From Glebionis coronaria (Eukaryota > Streptophyta > Magnoliopsida > Asterales > Asteraceae), in NCBI GenBank assembly GCA_025667525.1, contig CM046881.1, positions 495,401,627 to 495,465,626 of the forward strand: DNA of 64,000 nt, in the 5' to 3' direction. Shown piece by piece: positions 53,761 through 63,528 of the stretch. The notes under the pieces were generated by a model that had not been told where the DNA came from, made no database searches, and saw only the letters and a program-made list of their open reading frames with translations. Both the position numbers and the translations under genes were made by a program. Positions within the stretch are counted from its first letter, which is position 1, and every line of letters begins with the position of its first letter.

Positions 53761-54836
53761 ACACACAACTTAAGAATCAAACTTGTTTCAAATCACAACT
53801 CAACCCAAGATTGACAGAATGACACTACAGATGAGAGAAGACTTAAATTAAAAGGAGACACCTACCCGAGACCTCAAATTAGAGATCTTGAAGACGTTAT
53901 TGTATCATGTGGAACTGAGATTCGTTTGAGAAGAAGATAATCAAGGGGCGGAGTAAACAAAGTGATGAGGATTTAAGTGATTTTCAGAGGATTGTTTTGT
54001 TAAATTGAGAGAAATTGTTGGTGACGGAGGAGTTTTAATCTGTGAGAGAGAGAGAGATTAAGTTAGGTTTGATATCCCCTTTTAATACGAGATTTGATTA
54101 AACGGTTTGAGAGATTGATAAACAACAGGAGCAGATTGAGAGGTGATTGGTTTGAGAGGCGGACACAACAAGGTGATGGATGATTTTGGTATGAGTGATA
54201 AGAGAGAGAGAGATTAAATACTGTGTATAGGTTATTGGGTTTTGTATACAGACGAGTAAAAGGGCGAAGGAAACTAGGAGAAATCTTAGGAGTGTTTGAC
54301 TGCCACGTGTTGTGAATTGTTGGCCACGAGTTCTACACGTTGTTCTCTCTCATTTCTACCAATCCGGAGTTTCTATCTTATAAAACGATATATCAGATTT
54401 GCTTATTTTATTTTTTTATTTTCTTTTATTTTTTAATTTTTAATTTTAGTTAAGTAAAAATTCCTTTTAAGATAAGTTAATTTTTTTTTATATTTTCATT
54501 TTTTTAAATTAATTTTTTAGTTAAGTTAAGTTTGATTTGGCACATCGGGTTGAGGCGGGTATTGCGGAAGAACCACGGTGGTAAAATTTTTGACGGGTTA
54601 TAGTGACGAGTTATAGTGACGGGTTAAAAGTTTTGTGGCCGGCTTTGAAGACAAAAGTAACGAGTTATAGTGACGGGATTTATTTTTGCAGTGAGCCGAG
54701 TTTAAATTGGACCTATTAGTATCCAGTTTAATCTATAATCGTTTGAGCCGACAACATTTTTTGAGCCGAGTCGAATTGTAAAAACCCGACTACAACAACA
54801 TCCACATCATTTTTCTTTATCTTTCCTCGATTTTCA
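53761..54836 (+). other. rest of the H leader
   Basis: Non-coding. Contains GAGAGAGAGAT runs (54040-54055, 54201-54215) and about four GACG(G/A)GTTATAGT copies at 54590-54685. Confidence 0.5.
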
Positions 54837-55010
54837 ATGGATTCGTTCAATTCGACACTTAAAGAGGGAGATTTGCATCGAATGCAAGACAAAGCTCGAG
54901 AAAGTGGTATAAATTCATTTCAAATGCTCCAGTCTCATCTTGTCACTCTTTCGGGGATTCAAGGAGGGAGCGAATTTGTGACAATCTTTGGACAAGATCG
55001 TCAAACTTAG
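54837..55010 (+). pseudogene. start of a H Gag-region ORF, cut by element K
   Basis: ATG at 54837 opens 57 codons (MDSFNSTLKEGDLHRMQ...) ending at a TAG inside the K LTR. The last element-specific residues, TIFGQD, recall an L/IFGQD motif that I remember in Gag-region ORFs of Asteraceae copia elements (not searched). H sequence ends near 54998, where the K LTR begins. It could instead be the first exon of an unrelated gene. Confidence 0.4.
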
Positions 55011-55518
55011 ATCGATTAGCTTTGTGTATACGAGATTAGATCAAGTATCACACGTAGAGAAACCTTTGTTATATGCTTTGTGAATCTAAGTGTTATGCGG
55101 AATTTAACACTTAAACAAGAACACAAGATGTAAACAAAACTTTCACTTTGATTATGAATGTCGAACTTGCTTACAATGAAAGATGTTTACGAATGAAAAC
55201 TTATATAAAACTTGATACTAAACATTAAACTAAAGGCCTTCTTTTATAGACTAAGAAGCCTTGTACAATAAGCTACGTATCAACTATTCTAGGTAAAGAT
55301 AAACATAGAAAATACATTGTCGTTTCTATCCTTACTAGAAGTATTCTAGAATATAATAAACGTGTGGCTTATATCTTCCATCAGTGCTTGTCTTCAATCT
55401 ATCAACGCTTGAATTTAACTTGTCAACGCTTGGGCTGTCAGCGCTTACTTTGTTCTTGTCAACGCTTGAGTTGTTCTTGTCAGCGCTCAAGTGATCTGAC
55501 CTTAATTTATTCCCAACA
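54999..55518 (-). repeat. 3' LTR of K
   Basis: The sharp right edge TCCCAACA is at 55518. The left edge is uncertain: J has GGGATCAACA here while K shows a different end, so a few terminal bases may be lost. TTATATAAG at about 55200 is the likely TATA box. Five GTCA(A/G)CGCTT motifs lie at about 55400-55490. Confidence 0.8.
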
Positions 55519-55531
55519 ATCCTCCCCTAAA
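55519..55531 (-). other. polypurine tract of K
   Basis: Sense TTTAGGGGAGGAT directly abuts the LTR. Confidence 0.85.
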
Positions 55532-55570
55532 CTTGATATCCACTCTTATGATCAAGTTTCTGAATAAACA

Positions 55571-57604
55571 TTAAGAACTTGGAGGAGTCTGACAAACCTT
55601 ATCATATTGGTAATAAATAAATCTGATCAAATTCTTTGCCACGTCACTTGTATAATCTATCTCCAGCTGGGTGTCCTTCATCTTTTCCAAAACAGCCTTG
55701 GATATGAAATACTGAGCATCTACAAGTAGATACTCAGCAAACTTTGTAGAACTCAAATGGTATACACCAGCAGCTGAATATAACCTCCATTGGTCATCTT
55801 CAAGATCCTTCCATATTTCAGGATCTTCCTCATTTGTTCCACACATTCTTTTGAATGTGGTCCAAAGTTTTATTCCATTAGCTGAAGTTGGTGCTTCAGC
55901 CTCATACTTGGTCTCCAGCAACCTCCAAAGGTCCACCAAGTCTTCTCTATCACAACTTGCAAATATAGATATGAGAGTGGTAAAAGTGTGTACCTCCTTG
56001 CCAAATCTTCCAATCTTCCAGAATCCACATTCATCCTCATCATAACTCACAATTGGATTCCTGGAATCTAATGGTAACACTTGCACCATATCTGAAGCTT
56101 CTAATGGGGAGAGCTTGAGGCTCTTTCTAATAACTGCTTCACTTGGATATAGTTGATTCATATCTTTTGGAAACTCAAGTGTAAATCCCTTCTTCACTGG
56201 TCTGGGAACTATCAAAGCTTTCTTGATTTCCATCTCTTCTGCAAGTTGCTCCTTTCTTTCATATGAAAGAAGTCTGTAAGTGTTCTCTTCCTGCACTTTC
56301 ACCCAAATAGGATAAGCCCTATGTTCCAACTCATCAAATGTCAAAGCCTTTAACTTCTGATGTGTCCATCCAACTCCATGACATCTGAGCAACATAAAGT
56401 AGAGCTCCCTTCTATCTCTTTTCAACTCAGAGAGAATGTTGCTTGCCTTGTGCTTCAAAATCACCTTACAATCCTTCTGAACTCTAAGAAGAAGCTCCAA
56501 ACCCCATATTTGATCTGAAATGGTCAAGTCTGGATTATCCATGCAGCTTTCTTTCCAAGAATTGTACATCTGAACCACCTCTGGCATGTCAAAGTCAACC
56601 TGCAACTTTAAATCTCTCAACTTTTCCCTAGCAAGCTCATCACCATACTCAAGCCTTTCTGGTTCAATAATCATCACACTTGAGTCTGAGCTAGCTCCAT
56701 CACTTTCTTCTTCAGAAGTCACAACAAATGGTGACTTTTCCTTTTCACCTTGTTCCATCATTTGCTCAGCCAATCTTCTATCAAATTCAACTTGGGCTGC
56801 ATTCTTTGGAACAATTTCTTCTACCAATTTACCCTTACCCTTATCTGATGGTGCAATGGTTGGTAAGGTAGATGGTAATACCTGAGTAGGAACTTCCTTG
56901 ATGATAGATGATGACTGGAATACATCACCTTCATGTGCAGATCTGTCAACGCCCAAATTTCCTCTATCAGCGCCCAAAATACTTCTATCAGCGTCCAAAC
57001 TTGTCTTGTCAACGCTCAAATATTTTCCCTCAGCGCCTTGTGTAACCTCTCTCAACATAGCTGTAAATGATAGATTTAGATTGGTTGGAGAGATTAAGGA
57101 CGTATCAAAACCTGTTTGTTCCTTCAAAGTAGTAAGAGCTTCAGCAACATCCATTGATTGACCATCTTGACTGCTCTTATCACTCAGATTTCTTTGATCT
57201 TCCTCCCCTTTGGAAGACTCCTCCATACCCCTCCTAGCAGGATCACTCTCCAAAACAACAATCCTCTCCCTCAATTCCTTGAGTTCAAGGCCTTGTGAGC
57301 TGACAATTTGTACTAAGTCTGCATTTTGCTTTTGCAAGCTAATGCAGACTGCCGTCAATTCCAAAATAGTCATTGGTTCCAGTCTGCCCTCTTCTGAAAT
57401 GGGGATTTGACCTCCCAAGTCAGGTTCATTGGGCATGGATGAGGACTTAAGTATGGTGGGACTGCCTTGGCCAGCTTCTAAGCCAGAACCAATAGTCCCA
57501 GCCTCATCCAGGTCACCAGCCACACTTGTGGTGGTGGTTCTATCTGCTTCATGGCTAGGACCACCAGAGGAGAACACTCCAGTAGTCCTTTGGCGTTTAA
57601 TCAA
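55571..57604 (-). CDS. post-pol ORF b of K (about 677 codons), function unknown
   Basis: In frame with ORF a, separated by one TAA (57673-57671); codons between are open and no ATG is evident at the listed start, so it may be reached by readthrough or be a broken C-terminal part. The N-terminal half is Ser/Asp-rich with a repeated VDK/ADR peptide (SVDKTSLDADRSILGADR) encoded by the family motif. The C-terminal third (about 480-677) looks globular: CGFWKIGRFGKEVHTF, then DREDLVDLWRLLE, then WRLYSAAGVYHLSSTKF. I recall a related block in post-pol ORFs of Asteraceae copia elements. No known enzyme motif. Confidence 0.7.
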   Translation of the reverse strand: MIKRQRTTGVFSSGGPSHEADRTTTTSVAGDLDEAGTIGSGLEAGQGSPTILKSSSMPNEPDLGGQIPISEEGRLEPMTILELTAVCISLQKQNADLVQIVSSQGLELKELRERIVVLESDPARRGMEESSKGEEDQRNLSDKSSQDGQSMDVAEALTTLKEQTGFDTSLISPTNLNLSFTAMLREVTQGAEGKYLSVDKTSLDADRSILGADRGNLGVDRSAHEGDVFQSSSIIKEVPTQVLPSTLPTIAPSDKGKGKLVEEIVPKNAAQVEFDRRLAEQMMEQGEKEKSPFVVTSEEESDGASSDSSVMIIEPERLEYGDELAREKLRDLKLQVDFDMPEVVQMYNSWKESCMDNPDLTISDQIWGLELLLRVQKDCKVILKHKASNILSELKRDRRELYFMLLRCHGVGWTHQKLKALTFDELEHRAYPIWVKVQEENTYRLLSYERKEQLAEEMEIKKALIVPRPVKKGFTLEFPKDMNQLYPSEAVIRKSLKLSPLEASDMVQVLPLDSRNPIVSYDEDECGFWKIGRFGKEVHTFTTLISIFASCDREDLVDLWRLLETKYEAEAPTSANGIKLWTTFKRMCGTNEEDPEIWKDLEDDQWRLYSAAGVYHLSSTKFAEYLLVDAQYFISKAVLEKMKDTQLEIDYTSDVAKNLIRFIYYQYDKVCQTPPSS
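56940..57042 (-). repeat. family-motif cluster in K ORF b
   Basis: Five copies of TCA(A/G)CGC(C/T)C at 20-27 base spacing inside coding sequence. Confidence 0.8.
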
Positions 57605-57670
57605 CCTATATTCAGGTGGTGTGGAAGATGGTGTGGAAGAATGTGTAGATGTGGGTTGGTTAAGGGGTGT

Positions 57671-58630
57671 TTAGGATTGTGATGGTTGAGTGTCAGCGTT
57701 GGAAATAGGCACATCAACGCCAACATTTGATGTGTCAGCGTCAAAGGGTTCTTGGTCTATTTGCATTTGTTCAGGTGAGGGTAAAGGTTCAGGAATAGGT
57801 TCAAGTTGTGGGTGAGGGTCAATTTGAGGTTGGGGATCTGGTTGGGGTTGTGCTGCTGCAATAACAGCAAGCATGGCTGGGGTTAAAGGTAAGTCTCTAT
57901 GAGGTGGTGAATTCATCTTTGTAAAAATAGCTTTCTTTTGTTCAGGGATTTTATAAAAATCATTGTGATCCCTTGAACAATATCTTTGATCATCAAAAAT
58001 CATTTTCAGAAAACGGGGATAAGCTAAAGTCATTTTTGTCCCCTTGTTTTTACACATCCCTTCAAAAATCATTTTAGAATAGTTATATTTTTGCCCTGTT
58101 GCAATGCACACAATAGCAGTTGCAATGGATCTATTGATCTCATTGTGTGCAGTACATTTGGGACTCAAACATTGAAGGAGAATGTGAATGAGGTACTTCC
58201 AGGCTGGGGGAAATTCCTGCTTATGATACTTATTAAGAGTACCTTCATCAGGAATTGGATATCCCAAAGCCCTAAGCCCTTGTTCTATTTCAGTTATGGG
58301 AAGAATGGTTACACCATCAGCATCATCAAGATGCAAGGCCTGGCGTACCAGGGCCTCAGTAACCACCCAAGATCTCCCATGAACAATAGAAGTTAATGTG
58401 GTCACTCTATTAACTGTTGAGGAACTGACAGTGTTCCAAAACTGTTTAATGTGTGTGACTGGAGTGAGTGGTGCATGAGAAAGAGCATACCTTAATGGGG
58501 ATGCGTTCAAATACGCCACCATTTGTGTGTATTGAGGGAACAAATCATTATCAGCAACAAGATAAGCAATCATGTTGTGTTGAGACTTGAACCCCAAATC
58601 CAATTCTGCTGAGTTAAATCTTGGTGCCAT
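57671..58630 (-). CDS. post-pol ORF a of K (319 codons)
   Basis: Starts MAPRFNSAELDLGF. Residues about 18-235 form one domain (HNMIAYL, LRYALSHAP, HIKQFWNT, EALVRQALHLDDADGV, AWKYLIHILLQCLSPKC, YPRFLKMIF) matching in order the N-terminal domain of ORF a of C. Ends in a Pro/Gln-rich tail and DADTSNVGVDVPISNADT, again from the family motif, before TAA. An upstream TATAAATTT (near 58738) and a CAAATTAACAG acceptor-like site 8 bases before the ATG could allow separate expression. Role unknown. Confidence 0.75.
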   Translation of the reverse strand: MAPRFNSAELDLGFKSQHNMIAYLVADNDLFPQYTQMVAYLNASPLRYALSHAPLTPVTHIKQFWNTVSSSTVNRVTTLTSIVHGRSWVVTEALVRQALHLDDADGVTILPITEIEQGLRALGYPIPDEGTLNKYHKQEFPPAWKYLIHILLQCLSPKCTAHNEINRSIATAIVCIATGQKYNYSKMIFEGMCKNKGTKMTLAYPRFLKMIFDDQRYCSRDHNDFYKIPEQKKAIFTKMNSPPHRDLPLTPAMLAVIAAAQPQPDPQPQIDPHPQLEPIPEPLPSPEQMQIDQEPFDADTSNVGVDVPISNADTQPSQS

Positions 58631-58730
58631 TGATGAAAGCTGTTAATTTGAAGTGTAGAAGATGAAGGTTGATAAGAGAAAAGTGTTAGACAAGAATTAT
58701 AGATACCCTGTTTTAAAATAGGAGCTAAAT

Positions 58731-58740
58731 TTATAGGAGA
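58731..58740 (-). promoter_or_regulatory. candidate internal TATA box
   Basis: Sense CTATAAATTTAG about 105 bases before the ATG of ORF a of K, followed by a leader-like sequence. Suggestive only. Confidence 0.35.
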
Positions 58741-58907
58741 TAAAGAATGCATGTGATTGGCCCAAAAATAGGCAAAGATTTTCAAAAACTAATCATGAAA
58801 ATATTGAAAAAGTTATAAGTTATCTCATGCATTTAATGAAAGTAACAACTCCTAAAATTACGGCTTGAAAATATGTCAAAAAGTAACAACTGGGTAGGTC
58901 CCATTGA

Positions 58908-59030
58908 GTGTCAACGGTCAAATATAACCTATCAACGCCCAACGGCTATAATCTTGTCAACGTTCGCCTAAAGCCATGTCAACGTCCAATTTGGTCACAA
59001 CAACGCGTGGAAATTTCTTGTCAGCGTCCA
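58908..59030 (-). repeat. family-motif cluster in the K spacer
   Basis: About six copies of TCA(A/G)CG(T/C)(C/T) in non-coding DNA, spaced 18-28 bases. Confidence 0.8.
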
Positions 59031-59888
59031 AAAATAAAATTGTTTTAAAAAGTAAAAAATGACCTTAACAAGTAATTTATCCCAGAGAAGATAACCAAAA
59101 GCTGATAATTATTATAGGGCGGCAAACACTGTCCAGTTATGCACACTTGCATAAGCAAGATAGACATAACAGTCCTCTAGTGTCCCTTGCTAACCAAAAG
59201 TCTTAACAACCAAGTTACCTTATAAAATCCTTGTTACTCCCAGGTAAATCCCATATCAAAATCATTCCCAAGTCTCCCAACAGACCACAACCAATTCTAG
59301 GCCAAAAATGTCTTGGCAGCATGCAAAGTTGATATACTATGCATGCTACAGTGCCTCATGGTTTAGTAAAACTAACCCATACTCACCTGTGGACACAATC
59401 TAGAATTCTGATAAGAGTATCATATGGATACCCAAAAATCCTAAAGGTTCCTAAAACCTCCCCTTAAACTATGATACACAAAGTTTGCTAAAATCATTCA
59501 TGAACATAAAAAATTTATGTCAAGATAGGAATGAAACATTCCAACCATCATCCATAAATAAAAACTTGTCCAAATGCTTCTCCATTGATCCATAAGCAAC
59601 TCTGTATCCAATGGTATACTGCTAACACCATCTGCACATTTAGATTAAAAAGCACAAAACTAACATTGTTGCTGACAACGCCCCGATAACACACAACAGC
59701 GTTGAAGGAAGCTTTGTCAGCGTTAGACAATTATATTGCTGACAACGTTGCAAAAACACTTATCAGTGTTCAAACAACCTTTGTCAGTGTTAGAAAAATA
59801 TAGTGGAAAATCTAAATCATCAAGAAGACCAATAATAATAATGCATCATCCTGTACATACTTTTACAAAAAGAATCCAAAACACATAT

Positions 59889-62800
59889 TTAAGTGAGATT
59901 AACCATTCCAATACTTGTTACCAAGTATTGAAATCTTCCAGTATCAAAATGTTTAGTTAATAAATCTGACACATTTTCCTCAGTGTCAACCCTATCTGGT
60001 TGTATTAAACCTTTCTCAAAGCAATCTCTTATAAAATGGTGTCTAATTTCTATGTGTTTAGTTTTAGAATGATGCACAGGATTCTTAATGATGCATAAAG
60101 TACTATTATTGTCAACAAATATCTTAGTATGCATGGAAATTATACCCATAATCCAACAGCTGGTTCTGAATCCACAACACTTGACCACAACATGCTGCTG
60201 CAGCCACATACTCTGCTTCAGTTGTAGAGTTAGCCATCACTGTTTGTTTCTTGCATTGCCAAGATATTAATCTGCTCCCAAGAAACTGACATCCACCAGT
60301 TGTGGATTTCCTATCAAACTTATCACCTCCATAATCACTGTCTAAATATGCAATCAGCTCCAATGGTGAATCCTTTGGGTACCACAAACCAAGATTAGGG
60401 AAACATCTTAGGTACCTAAAGATCCTCTTCACAGCATAAAGGTGACATTCTTTGGGATTCACTTGATGACGTGCACAAGCACATACAACAAACATGATAT
60501 CAGGTCTAGAAGCAGTAAGATACATCAAGGATCCAATCATGGATCTATAATGCCTGACATCAACATCTTTCCCATCTCCAATCTTTCCCCAAGGGTGTTC
60601 TCTATCCATAGGAGTAGAAGCCCTCTTTTCATGTGGAGAAAAGCCAAACTTCTTCAAGATTTCAGCAACATATTTGTCCTGGGAGATGAAGATACCATCT
60701 TCTTTCTGCTGAACTTGTAAACCAAGAAAGAAGTTCATCTCCGCCATAGCACTCATCTTGAATTTGTCTGTCATAAGCTTGGAGAAATCCTCACTCATCT
60801 TTGGATCAGTAGACCCAAAAATGATATCATCAACATAGACCTGCACAAGCAACACATCTTTGCCTTTCTTCTTTGTAAATAGTGTCTGATCTATGGTGCC
60901 CCTCTTGAATCCATTGTCCACCAAATATGTAGACAAAGTACCATACCATGCTCTAGGGGCTTGATGAAGGCCATACATAGCCTTTTTGACTCTATACACT
61001 TTATCTGTATGCTCTGGATCCTCAAAACCAGGAGGTTGCATGACATAAACTTCCTCAACAATGGTGCCATACAAGAATGCACTCTTCACATCCATTTGAT
61101 AGACTGTGAAGCCCATGCAAGATGCATAGGCTAGAAAAATCCTAATAGCTTCAATCCTTGCAACTGGTGCAAAGACTTCCTCATAGTCTATCCCCTCCTC
61201 TTGTGTATAACCTTGAGCCACTAACCTTGCCTTGTTTCTGACCACAATACCTCTTTCATCTCTTTTGTTCCTGAGAACCCATCTTGTCCCTATAGGTCTG
61301 ACATATCTAGGACAATCAACCAGCTCCCAAACATCCTGAATTGCAAATTGGTGAAGCTCATCCTGCATTGCTTCCACCCAACTTGGTTCTTTGAGAGCAT
61401 CAAATATCTTCTTGGGTTCTTCTTGTGACAGAAAACATGCAAACAAACATGCTTGCACAAGAGGGGTATCAACCTTCTTGTGTATATTGGCAATAAATCC
61501 ACCAAGACCTTGATGGGATCTTCTTATCTGAACTGGAGTCATAACGTCACCAATGATCTGAGATGGGGGGTGATTCTTCATTGTGGAGGTGAGAACCCCT
61601 CCTTCTAAAAGTCTGGTGTCCTCAACCTCGTGCTCCATATTGCCAATGTCTTCTTCATCAGACTCTCTTTGATCAACAGGAATCTCTTCATAAACTCTGG
61701 AAGGTCCTCCTTGTTCAAAAGTGGAAGAGAAAAGATGTGCAAAGGTGTTGTCAACGTCTGAACCTTGTTTGTCAGCGCTTGGGCTAACAACGCTTGAACT
61801 GTTGTTGTCAACGTCTGAGCCATCAACGTCTGAATTGGTCTTGTCAGCGCTAGATTTGCCTTTGTCAGCGCCTGAAGAACCATGCATGTTTGTATCTGGT
61901 GGAATTTGGAGACCACCATTATCTTGTCCAGCAGCAGCAGCAGCAGCAAAAGCATCTGTCCAAATGGGAATTGTGACATATTCAAATGTAGGAGATGCCT
62001 TTTCTGCTTGTGATCTAACCCTCTCATTAACCTGTGTACCTGAAACATCAACAATTTGTTCCTCCACAACATTTGAAGTTACCTTCACAATGTCTGGATT
62101 AGTGACAGGCATATAATTTAAAGTTCTAGATAAGGGTTCCAAATCAAACAACCAATTAGGACCACTTTCAGGATCACTAGGTTTATTCTCTAAGAACCTA
62201 ACATGTACTCTTTCAACAATACGTTTGTCCTCCTTAAGATAAACCCTATAACCCTTGCTCTGCACTGAATACCCCATGAAGTAGCCCTCATCACCTTTTG
62301 CACTAAATTTCCCTAAGGCATCACTAGTATCTAGTACAACTACATGACAACCAAAAGGTCTGAGAAAACCAATGTTAGGTTTTCTTCCCCAAAGTAACTC
62401 ATAAGGTGTCTTGTTCTGAATTTTGTTAACCAATGCTCTATTTTGCACATAGCATGCTGTATTAACAGCCTCAACCCAAAAGGCTATGGGAAAGTGAGCA
62501 TCAGCCAACATTGTTCTGGCTGCTTCAATTAGGGTTCTATTTTTCCTTTCAGCAACCCCATTTTGTTGTGGGGTCCTAGCAATACTGAATTGCCTAGTAA
62601 TTCCCTTCCTGGCACAAAAATCATCAAGCTTCTTGTTCCTAAATTCTCCACCATTATCACTCCTAAGCATCTTAACCTCATTGCCAGACCTTTTCTCAAT
62701 TTGAGTGATAAATTCAATAAGAACATCAGCTGTGTCACTCTTCATAACTAGAAAGAATGTCCAAGTAAACCTAGAAAAGTCATCAGTGACAACAAAACAA

Positions 62801-63528
62801 TATGACTTGCCATTCAAACTTTCTATACTAGTTGGACCAAAGAGGTCCATGTGAAGCATATGAAGAGGTCTGGAACTAGTATGCACCTGCTTGGACTTGA
62901 ATGAGACCTTGTGCTGCTTGCCTTTAAGACATGCAACACAAGAGTGGTCATTGTGGAAGGCCTTCTCAGGCAAACCATCAACTAAACCAAGCCTCACAAG
63001 TCTATTTATATTTTTAAAATTTATGTGCCCTAGTCTCCTGTGCCACAAATTACTTTCATCTACTGAGGCCTTAGCATAAAAACACGACATATTTGCATTC
63101 ACTTTAATCCCATTTAAATTCACATTATATATGTCCTTATGCCTAGGTGTTCTATACTCAATATACTTCTCATCAGGGATCTTAAAATCCTTGCTTAACA
63201 CCAAACACTCAGTATCAGTGAAAAGAACCTTATTTTTGTTATCACACACTTGTGATACACTAAACAGATTATAATCCAGTTCTTTTACCAGGAAGACATT
63301 CTCAAGACGTAGATTATTGGTGAGAAGAGTTCCTTTTCCTGTAATGGTGCCGTAGCCCCCTCCAAAGTATACCTTATCACCATCTTTAATAGGAGTGAAG
63401 TTCGTCAGATAGTCTTCCTTTCCTGTCATGTGCCTTGAGCATCCACTATCCCAATATCCATAATCATTGATCTGTCTCTGAATGCCCTGCACATAAAGAA
63501 AACAAATTAGTTTTCTTTGGGAACCCAA
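59889..63528 (-). pseudogene. pol: copia Pol of K with one frameshift
   Basis: Protease [10 protein letters not shown] at residues 27-36, GAG-pre-integrase HRRLGH...CVACLKGK, integrase with [15 protein letters not shown] and [10 protein letters not shown], reverse transcriptase with YVDD near 896, RNase H with [11 protein letters not shown]. The frame closes at 60124, but the RNase H end continues in another frame ([13 protein letters not shown] to 59889). An extra G at 60135-60136 explains the shift. The first listed codon is TTG and no ATG precedes the protease motif. A TTTGTTTTCTTTATGTGCAG acceptor-like site lies just after the gag stop, in phase 0 with pol. Confidence 0.9.
61745..61872 (-). 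repeat. family-motif cluster in K pol
   Basis: Seven copies of GTCA(A/G)CG(C/T)(C/T)TG between the integrase and reverse transcriptase domains, coding for SADK / SDVD peptides. Confidence 0.85.

Larger units (their letters stand above)
58631..59888 (-). other. pol to ORF a spacer of K
   Basis: Non-coding. Holds two clusters of the family motif (58908-59030, about six copies; 59668-59790, about six copies) and the TATAAATTT candidate near 58738. Confidence 0.6.
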
